A stretch of DNA of 5,759 nucleotides, taken from Planctomycetota bacterium (GTDB lineage Bacteria > Planctomycetota > JAJSAM01). The stretch lies in assembly GCA_029932425.1 (NCBI GenBank), contig JAOZQC010000244.1, positions 1 to 5,759 of the forward strand. The letters run 5' to 3'. The stretch's first letter is position 1, and every line of letters starts with the position of its first letter. This document shows, piece by piece, positions 1-4,638 of the stretch. Below the pieces are notes generated by a model. It was not told where the DNA came from. It ran no database searches and was given only the letters and a program-made list of their open reading frames with translations. The translations under genes and the position numbers were made by a program.

Positions 1-596
1 GCGAGCACCCCACCGTGGCCCGGCATCGCCGCGTGCTGGCGCAGGGGGCGATCGAGGGCGGAGAGCCGGGCCAGCGCCTCGTCCATCACCTCGTCCGAGG
101 CCACCCCCCGCCCGTCGTCCGTGAAGGCCCGGACCCCGGCGTCCGCGAGCTCCTCCAGGGGCGCGGGCCTCGTCCCCCGCTCCCCCTCCGTGATCGCGGC
201 CGCGAAGTGGACCTCGATCCCGGTCCGCTCCCGGGCCGGGGCCGTCTCCTCCCGCGCCCGCTCCCAGGTCTCCACCCGGTCGATCACGGGGACGGTGTTG
301 GGCATGGAGAGGACGCAGCCGATCCCCCCGCAGAGGGCCGCGAGCAGCCCCGTCCCGGGGGTCTCCTTCCGGGGCTGCCCCGGAACCCGGAGGTGCACGT
401 GCAGGTCCACCCCCGCGGGCAGGAGGACGAGGCGCCGGGGGAGCCCGCCGGTCCCCCGCCGGATCTCCGACACGCGGCCGCCCTCCACGAGCACGTCCCG
501 GTTCTCGAGGACCCCCTCCGGGTTCCAGACGTCCACCGCCCGGATCAGCAGGGGCTCCTCGAGCTCGATCTTCCGCAGGGCGGCGGCCTCGTCCAT
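1..596 (-). CDS. pyrC: Dihydroorotase, class I (N-terminal 198 residues; continues past left edge)
   Basis: Dihydroorotase interconverts N-carbamoyl-L-aspartate and L-dihydroorotate, the third step of de novo pyrimidine synthesis, in the cytoplasm. The visible part begins at ATG 596 and carries the amidohydrolase signature GVDLHVHLRVPG at residues 62-73, with metal ligands His66 and His68 and substrate-binding Arg70. It continues with a KET at 77-79, MPNT at 98-101 and AFTDDG at 157-162. In class I enzymes this last motif supplies the metal-ligand Asp that replaces the carboxylated Lys of class II. His188 is the expected next ligand. It is followed by AAMPGHGG, where family members commonly have a His-x-Glu-Asp type motif, which is slightly unusual. 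The remaining ligands (a further His and the late Asp) lie outside the window. The start has GGAGG 7 nt upstream, inside the end of the amidase gene, and sits 4 nt after that gene's stop. It is the last visible gene of the metal-transport operon. The family call is firm. Confidence 0.93.
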   Translation of the reverse strand, partial: MDEAAALRKIELEEPLLIRAVDVWNPEGVLENRDVLVEGGRVSEIRRGTGGLPRRLVLLPAGVDLHVHLRVPGQPRKETPGTGLLAALCGGIGCVLSMPNTVPVIDRVETWERAREETAPARERTGIEVHFAAAITEGERGTRPAPLEELADAGVRAFTDDGRGVASDEVMDEALARLSALDRPLRQHAAMPGHGGVL

Positions 597-600
597 GTTC

Positions 601-1578
601 CTACCTCCCCGGCGACCCCCGGAGCGCCCGGGCGATCCCCCGCGCCAGGCTCTCCGCGAGGCTCTTCCGCACGGTGGGGGCCGCCAGGCGCGCGGCCTCC
701 GCGGCGTTCGACAGAAACCCCAGTTCCACCAGCACCGCGGGTCCGGTGGTCCGGACCAGCACGCGGAAGTCCGCCCGGCGGAGACCCCGGTTGGGGAACC
801 CGTTCCCGGCCAGGGCGGCCAGGATCGCCCGGGCCGCGGCCAGGGAGCGCGGGGACGCGCGGCGCGCCACGTAGACCGAGTAGCCCCGGGCCGAACTCCG
901 GGAGGCGGAATCGGCGTGGATGCTCACGAAGAGGTGGGCCCGGAGGCGGTTCGCGATCGCCGCCCTCTCCTCGAGCGGGAGGAACCTGTCTCCCCCGCGC
1001 GTCAGGCGCACCTCGGCCCCCCGGGCCCGGAGAAGGGCGGCGGTCCGGAGGCCCACGTCCAAGGTGACCGCCTTCTCCCGGAGGCCGGAGACGGCCGCCG
1101 CCCCCGGGTCCTTCCCCCCGTGGCCGGGGTCGATCACCACCCGGTACCCCGCCAGGTCGCGGACGGCTTCCGGCGCCGGCTTCGGCGGCGCCGGAGCCGC
1201 CACGGGGGGGGGCGGGGGACGGGAAGGGGGAGGGGCCGGGGGAGGAGCCCGCCGGAGGCGGGCCCGGATCTCTCCGGCCAGGCGCTCCGGCACGCGGAGC
1301 CCGGCGCCGTCCCGCACCACCCCTTCCGCGGGGACCGCCGGCACCCCGTTCACGTAGATCCACCGCGCGGGGGGCGGAAACAGGACCACCGTATTCCCTC
1401 CCCCCCGCAGGGTGGTGTGGGTGGGCGACCGGGTGACCACCTCGAGCCCGAGCCGCCGCCCGAGCTCCGCGGGGGAGAGGGTTCCGCCGGAAGGCGGGGG
1501 TTCCGGGGCGGGCTCCGGCCCGGACCGGCAGCCGGCGAGAAGGAGGCCGGCGAGGAGGACTGCGGCCGCCCGGGTCAA
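601..1578 (-). CDS. N-acetylmuramoyl-L-alanine amidase (Amidase_3 family), predicted lipoprotein
   Basis: This periplasmic zinc hydrolase should cleave the bond between N-acetylmuramic acid and L-alanine in peptidoglycan. The 325-aa product starts with a short signal peptide ending in lipobox LLAG-Cys17. Residues about 35-110 form a small domain whose VNGVPAVPAEG...VP pattern resembles copper-amine-oxidase-N/stalk-like domains (tentative). Residues about 108-137 are a proline/alanine-rich linker. The catalytic domain spans about 143-325 and shows VVIDPGHGGKDPGA (zinc ligand His153), Glu168 in LREKAVTLD, FVSIHADS (His221) and the C-terminal VLVELGFLSN (catalytic Glu285), so all key residues are present. 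I chose TTG at 1578 because it overlaps the permease stop by 4 nt and is the only nearby start that gives a clean lipoprotein signal. A weak GGTGG precedes it. Upstream in-frame codons would run deep into the permease gene. It lies between the importer and pyrC. Most characterised relatives (AmiA/B/C) are soluble exported proteins, so lipid anchoring is a notable variant. Confidence 0.9.
   Translation of the reverse strand: MTRAAAVLLAGLLLAGCRSGPEPAPEPPPSGGTLSPAELGRRLGLEVVTRSPTHTTLRGGGNTVVLFPPPARWIYVNGVPAVPAEGVVRDGAGLRVPERLAGEIRARLRRAPPPAPPPSRPPPPPVAAPAPPKPAPEAVRDLAGYRVVIDPGHGGKDPGAAAVSGLREKAVTLDVGLRTAALLRARGAEVRLTRGGDRFLPLEERAAIANRLRAHLFVSIHADSASRSSARGYSVYVARRASPRSLAAARAILAALAGNGFPNRGLRRADFRVLVRTTGPAVLVELGFLSNAAEAARLAAPTVRKSLAESLARGIARALRGSPGR
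604..608 (-). promoter_or_regulatory. Shine-Dalgarno site for pyrC
   Basis: GGAGG on the minus strand ends 7 nt before the ATG at 596 and lies within the last codons of the amidase gene. It fixes the pyrC start and suggests efficient, possibly coupled, translation after the amidase. Confidence 0.75.
1192..1254 (-). other. Proline-rich linker coded by a C-rich/G-rich low-complexity tract
   Basis: This is the segment of the amidase gene joining the N-terminal domain to the catalytic domain. On the plus strand it contains G runs of 9, 5, 3, 5, 4 and 5 between 1204 and 1242. On the coding strand these read as consecutive proline codons, giving PPP, PPP and PPPPP stretches. The linker is probably an extended spacer through the periplasm or cell wall. 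The DNA could form a G-quadruplex on the template strand, and the nine-base homopolymer is a possible slippage site. Confidence 0.75.
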
Positions 1579-2438
1579 CTCGCCACCGCCCGCCTCCGGC
1601 CGCGGTACCGGACGATGGCCAACGTGAGGAGATACAGGCCCGCCGCGGAGAGGACGATGGCGGACTCCGGGGAGATCCGGGTGCCGTAGACCGCCACCCG
1701 CGGCACGGTGGTGAGCAGGATGCAGAGGAGCGTGGAGACGAGCATCATGGGGAGAAGCCGCCGCACGAGGTGGCCCGCGGCGGCGGCGGGCAGGCAGAGC
1801 AGGGCGATGACCAGGATGAGCCCCACCACGCGGATCAACGCCACCACGGCGAGCGCCACCAGGGCCAGCAACACGAGGTTCGTGGCGAGCACGCTCACCC
1901 CCTGCAGGCGGGTGTAGTCCTCGTCGAGGCACATGGCCGTGATCCGCTTGTGGAACGCGGCCACCGTGAGGAGGATCACGGCGTCGAGCGCGAGGGCCAG
2001 GATCACCTCCCTCCACCCCACCACCGCGATGTTCCCGAAAAGGTAGCTCATGATCTCCGTCTGGTACCCGGGCGTGAACTTGATGAGCAGGATGCCCACC
2101 GCCATCCCGATCGACCACAGGGCCCCGATGAGGGTGTCCAGGCGCTCGCGGGCGTACTGCCGGACCACCCCGACGGCCAGGGCCGCGAGGAGGGCGGCGG
2201 GGAGGGCCCCGTAGAGGGGATCGATCCCTCCGAAGCGGTCCGGCGCCCGGTACCGCAGGAAGATGACGAGCCCCACCCCCCCCACCACGGAATGGGCCAC
2301 CGCCCCCGCCAGGAAGACCATGCGGCGCGTGATCACGTAGGGCCCGATGACGCCGCAGGCCACTCCCGCCAGGACCCCGCCCAGGAGCCCGGTGAGGAGC
2401 AGGGGGTTCACGCTCATGTCCGAGAAGAAGCGGATCAC
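1575..2438 (-). CDS. znuB: Metal (zinc/manganese) ABC transporter permease, ABC-3 family
   Basis: This is the inner-membrane channel subunit of a high-affinity zinc or manganese importer, expected to dimerise and pair with the ATPase encoded just upstream. The 287-aa product is strongly hydrophobic, with about eight or nine membrane segments (roughly 12-32, 41-60, 76-92, 103-120, 144-162, 184-203, 204-222, 230-248 and 258-277). Family landmarks include RRMVFLAGAVAHSVVGG at 38-54, TEIMSYLFGNI at 127-137, and the cytoplasmic coupling-type segment DEDYTRLQGV at 172-181, which corresponds to the D-E-x-x-A-R-x-x-G motif of ABC-3 permeases. The start is GTG at 2438. It overlaps the ATPase stop by 4 nt (GTGA) and has GAGGG 6 nt upstream. 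Its own stop overlaps the amidase start by 4 nt, so translation along the operon is probably coupled. Length and topology are normal for the family. Substrate (Zn versus Mn) cannot be fixed from the permease alone. Confidence 0.93.
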   Translation of the reverse strand: MIRFFSDMSVNPLLLTGLLGGVLAGVACGVIGPYVITRRMVFLAGAVAHSVVGGVGLVIFLRYRAPDRFGGIDPLYGALPAALLAALAVGVVRQYARERLDTLIGALWSIGMAVGILLIKFTPGYQTEIMSYLFGNIAVVGWREVILALALDAVILLTVAAFHKRITAMCLDEDYTRLQGVSVLATNLVLLALVALAVVALIRVVGLILVIALLCLPAAAAGHLVRRLLPMMLVSTLLCILLTTVPRVAVYGTRISPESAIVLSAAGLYLLTLAIVRYRGRRRAVAS

Positions 2439-3229
2439 GGCTCGCCCTCGCAGGGGTCCGGAGGAGCGGCGGGGCAACCGTGCCGGTGGCCGAGGGCGTG
2501 GACCGGTCCCGCCTCCCGGTACATCTCGCGGATGACCTGGGGGGAGAGTTCCTCCACGGGGTGCACCACGAGCCGGTGGTTCAGGCAGGCCACGCGGGTC
2601 ACGTGGGCGGAGACGAAGCCCACGTCGTGACTCACCAGCACGATGGGCATGCGCCGGTTGAGCTCGCGCAGTGCGTTCAGGATGCCCTGCTCCATGTGCA
2701 TGTCCACCCCCGCCATGGGCTCGTCCAGCAGGAGGATCTCCGCCCGGGAGGCGAGAGCCCGGGCGACGAGCACCCGCTGCCGCTGCCCCCCGGAGAGCTC
2801 CCGGCTCCGGCGCCCGGCCAGGTCCGCCACGCCCATCATCTCCAGGGCCTCGCGGGCCGCCCTCACGTGCTCCCGGGAGTAGCGGAAGCCGAAGGGGGAG
2901 AGGCCGAGCCGGCCGGTGAGCACGATGTCCAGGACGGTGGCGGGAGCGTGGGGATCCAGGTGGACGTACTGCGGCACGTACCCGATCCGGCGGGAGACCT
3001 CCCGCGGGGGCCGTCCCAGGACCCGCACCTCCCCCCTCTCGGGGACGAGCATCCCCAGGAGGATCTTGAGGAGCGTGGTCTTGCCGCCCCCGTTGGGACC
3101 GATCACCCCGAGGAAGTCCTCCTTCAGGATGGTGAGCGAGACGTCCTCCAGGGCGGGCCGGGCGCCGGGAGCGTAGCGGAAGGTGACCCCCGAGACCCGC
3201 ACCACGGGCTCCGACCCGGCGCCCGTCAC
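2435..3229 (-). CDS. znuC: Metal (zinc/manganese) ABC transporter ATP-binding protein
   Basis: This cytoplasmic ATPase drives metal import through the adjacent permease. The 264-aa product has every ABC motif in order: Walker A GPNGGGKTT at 44-52, Q-loop Gln87 in IGYVPQ, signature LSGGQRQR at 145-152, Walker B ILLLDEP at 165-171, D-loop AGVD at 173-176 and switch His201 in VLVSHD. RIGYVPQ followed by PATVLDIVLTGR is typical of the ZnuC/MntB/TroB cluster. The last 20 residues form a tail with His244, His248, His250, Cys252 and Cys260, which could bind metal (inference). The start is GTG at 3229. It overlaps the binding-protein stop by 4 nt and has GGAGG 7 nt upstream, so residue numbering is secure. 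An in-frame extension upstream would merely overlap the binding-protein gene. The permease follows with another 4-nt overlap. The ABC assignment is certain, and the metal-importer subfamily is very likely from neighbours on both sides. Confidence 0.95.
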   Translation of the reverse strand: MTGAGSEPVVRVSGVTFRYAPGARPALEDVSLTILKEDFLGVIGPNGGGKTTLLKILLGMLVPERGEVRVLGRPPREVSRRIGYVPQYVHLDPHAPATVLDIVLTGRLGLSPFGFRYSREHVRAAREALEMMGVADLAGRRSRELSGGQRQRVLVARALASRAEILLLDEPMAGVDMHMEQGILNALRELNRRMPIVLVSHDVGFVSAHVTRVACLNHRLVVHPVEELSPQVIREMYREAGPVHALGHRHGCPAAPPDPCEGEP

Positions 3230-4107
3230 CGCAGCGCCTCCGCGAAGCTCCGCGCCACCGCGAGGAGGTTCGCGGGCACGTCCTCGGCCAGGGGGTCCAG
3301 CGTGACGAGCCGCGCCCCCACGGCCCGGGCCACGGCCCGTGCGGCCTCCCCCGAGACCTGCTTCTGCACGAAGATCGCCCGCACCCGGTCCCCGCGCGCC
3401 CTCTCGATCACCTCCGTCAGCTCCCGGTCCGCGGGATCCTTGCCCTCCACCTGGATGGGGACCTGCCGGAGACCGTACGCGGCGCAGAAGTATCCCCAGG
3501 CGGGATGGTACACGTATACCCTCCGCCCCCGGAACGGCGAGAGGATCCGCCGGATCTCCGCGTCCGCCTCCTCCAGGCGGCGCTTCAGGTCCGCCAGGCG
3601 ATCCCGGTAGTCCGCGGCGTGGTCCGGATCGGTCGCGGCCAGGGCTTCCGCCACCGTCTCCGCCTGGATCGAGAGGAGGCGGGGGTCGAGCCAGATGTGG
3701 GGATCCAGGCCCTCCCCCCCGGCCGGCCTCCCCGCTCCCGTCCCGTCCATCGGCCGGAGATGCACCCCCCGCCGCAGGTCCACGATGCGCGGCGGGCCGC
3801 CGCGGTCCGCGATGGCGCGGAACCAGGGACCGTTCTCGAAGGGCACGCCGATGCGGAAGTAGAGACGGCTCCCCATGACCCGCGTCACCTGCCGGTCCGT
3901 GGGCTGGTAGACGGCGGGGCTCTCGCCGGACCTGACGAGCAGCACCACCCCGACCCGCGGCCCGCCGATCTCCCGGACGAGCCACCTCTGGGGGGCGATG
4001 CTCACGGCCACGGACCACCCGTCCTCCCGGGCGGGCCCGCGGCATCCGGAGGCGAGGATCGCGCCCAGGAGACCGGCGACCAGGGCTTTCGAGGACATCG
4101 AGCGCAC
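3226..4107 (-). CDS. znuA: Metal ABC transporter substrate-binding lipoprotein (cluster A-I, ZnuA/TroA-like)
   Basis: This periplasmic, lipid-anchored receptor delivers zinc or manganese to the permease. It is the first gene of the operon. The 293-aa product has a signal peptide with lipobox LASG-Cys22. The mature part matches the ZnuA/TroA fold: a YFRIGVPFE motif at 83-91, LDPHIWLDP at 134-142 (ligand His137), VYVYHPAWGYF at 197-207 (ligand His201), VEGKDP at 220-225 and LDPLAED at 270-276 (ligand Asp271). The usual first ligand is absent. The segment SPAVYQPT at 63-70 has Ala65 where relatives typically have His in a DPHxYEP motif. The His-rich loop of many ZnuA proteins is replaced by a Gly-rich stretch at 122-133. 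I chose GTG 4107 because GGGAG lies 7 nt upstream, the spacing seen at neighbouring genes. ATG 4098 (290 aa) is the alternative, but its spacing would be 16 nt. The family is firm; the exact metal is open. Confidence 0.92.
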   Translation of the reverse strand: MRSMSSKALVAGLLGAILASGCRGPAREDGWSVAVSIAPQRWLVREIGGPRVGVVLLVRSGESPAVYQPTDRQVTRVMGSRLYFRIGVPFENGPWFRAIADRGGPPRIVDLRRGVHLRPMDGTGAGRPAGGEGLDPHIWLDPRLLSIQAETVAEALAATDPDHAADYRDRLADLKRRLEEADAEIRRILSPFRGRRVYVYHPAWGYFCAAYGLRQVPIQVEGKDPADRELTEVIERARGDRVRAIFVQKQVSGEAARAVARAVGARLVTLDPLAEDVPANLLAVARSFAEALR

Positions 4108-4114
4108 CGGACCG

Positions 4115-4119
4115 CTCCC
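4115..4119 (-). promoter_or_regulatory. Probable Shine-Dalgarno site deciding the znuA start
   Basis: GGGAG on the minus strand sits 7 nt before GTG 4107 but 16 nt before ATG 4098. It therefore favours the GTG start of the binding-protein gene. The match is moderate, so the ATG start is not excluded. Confidence 0.45.
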
Positions 4120-4129
4120 GGCTCCCCGG

Positions 4130-4146
4130 GGCCCCGGCTCGGGGCC
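4130..4146 (-). other. GC-rich inverted repeat in the znuA leader
   Basis: GGCCCC at 4130-4135 and GGGGCC at 4141-4146 are a perfect 6-bp inverted repeat with a 5-nt loop. It lies between the possible -10 element and the znuA ribosome site, so the znuA mRNA leader could form a stable hairpin. No run of U follows, so it is not an intrinsic terminator. In DNA this GC-rich it may be chance. Confidence 0.3.
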
Positions 4147-4244
4147 GCCCCATCGCCCCTTCGCGGGCCGGGGAGGGAGGGATTGTACCGCTTCCCAACG
4201 CTGTGCGCGGATTTCGAGTATCCATACCGGACCGGCACTGCTAC

Positions 4245-4249
4245 GGAGG
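4245..4249 (+). promoter_or_regulatory. Shine-Dalgarno site for the small exported protein gene
   Basis: A perfect GGAGG ends 7 nt before GTG 4257. It sets that codon as the start in preference to the in-frame GTG at 4203, and it is the best evidence that this small gene is translated. Confidence 0.75.
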
Positions 4250-4256
4250 AACGAAC

Positions 4257-4634
4257 GTGAGGAGAGGCACATGGCGCGCCGCCGGCGCGGCGGCGGCCCT
4301 GGCGGACCTGCTCGGCCTTGCCGCCCCCGCCGTGATCGGCCAGGGCTTCGGAGAGGGTGGACGCGAGGGGCTGATCGAGCGGCTGAAGAAGGACCTGGGG
4401 CTCCTGGGGTGGCGCGGGCGCCGGGACGAGGGCATCCGGGATCCCCGTGCGGCGGCCCGGGACCTCGAGGAGAGGCGCATCGAGAGAGAGAAGGAGCAGC
4501 GGATCGGCGAGGCCCGCCGCAACGGGGCGGAGGCCCTCTTCGGCCGCCACTCCCTCGAGGTCCTGCGGACCCTGCGCGAGCGGGCCGCGCGCCGGCGCGC
4601 CCGGCGCTGGCGCGACGGGGCGAACCCGGGGTAG
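4257..4634 (+). CDS. Small Arg/Glu-rich protein of unknown function, probably exported
   Basis: I do not recognise a family. The 125-aa product starts at GTG with a strong ribosome site. The first 30 residues are Ala/Leu-rich after Arg2, Arg3 and Arg7, ending in APAVIGQG. This looks like a signal peptide cleaved near residues 25-29, though Asp17 inside the hydrophobic stretch weakens the prediction and a membrane-anchored N-terminus is possible. The rest is highly charged and should be largely helical. Residues about 36-48 form a short helix (REGLIERLKKDLG), 64-88 are rich in Arg/Glu (LEERRIEREKEQRI), and 100-119 end in clusters of Arg. The net charge is basic. Codon third positions are almost all G or C, as in the neighbours, so this is a true gene. 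The TPR gene begins 4 nt after its stop, so the two are probably co-transcribed and perhaps work together in the periplasm. Function unknown. Confidence 0.72.
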   Translation: MRRGTWRAAGAAAALADLLGLAAPAVIGQGFGEGGREGLIERLKKDLGLLGWRGRRDEGIRDPRAAARDLEERRIEREKEQRIGEARRNGAEALFGRHSLEVLRTLRERAARRRARRWRDGANPG

Positions 4635-4638
4635 TGCG

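Larger units (their letters stand above)
4108..4256. promoter_or_regulatory. Divergent intergenic region between the importer operon and the small-protein/TPR operon
   Basis: Both flanking operons read away from this 149-bp gap, so it should contain a promoter for each. The half nearer the plus-strand gene (about 4180-4255) is less GC-rich than the rest. The minus strand has TACAAT at 4182-4187, one base off a -10 consensus, but no good -35 at the proper distance. No convincing plus-strand promoter is visible. GGAT at 4209-4212 and ATCC at 4220-4223 form only a weak 4-bp dyad around TTCGAGT. I see no classic AT-rich Zur, MntR or DtxR operator. The region is real, but its internal sites are unresolved. 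Confidence 0.55.

Noticed and set aside
15..1689. Long plus-strand open frames opposite pyrC and the amidase
   Set aside because: Their products are Pro/Arg/Gly-rich with no recognisable domain, while the opposite strand encodes two complete enzyme signatures.
1579..2118. An N-terminal extension of the amidase up to an ATG at 2118
   Set aside because: The extension is the permease gene read in another frame. The TTG at 1578 gives a lipobox and a 4-nt overlap.
4130..4146. Intrinsic terminator
   Set aside because: The hairpin has no following T run on either strand and lies in the leader of znuA rather than after a gene.
4182..4224. A complete sigma-70 promoter in the divergent region
   Set aside because: TACAAT on the minus strand and TTGTAC or TATCCA on the plus strand lack partners at 16-18 nt spacing, so no full promoter can be supported.
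3230..4225. A 596-residue version of the ATPase
   Set aside because: The extra N-terminal part is an out-of-frame translation of the binding-protein gene. GTG 3229, with GGAGG 7 nt upstream, gives a normal-length ATPase.
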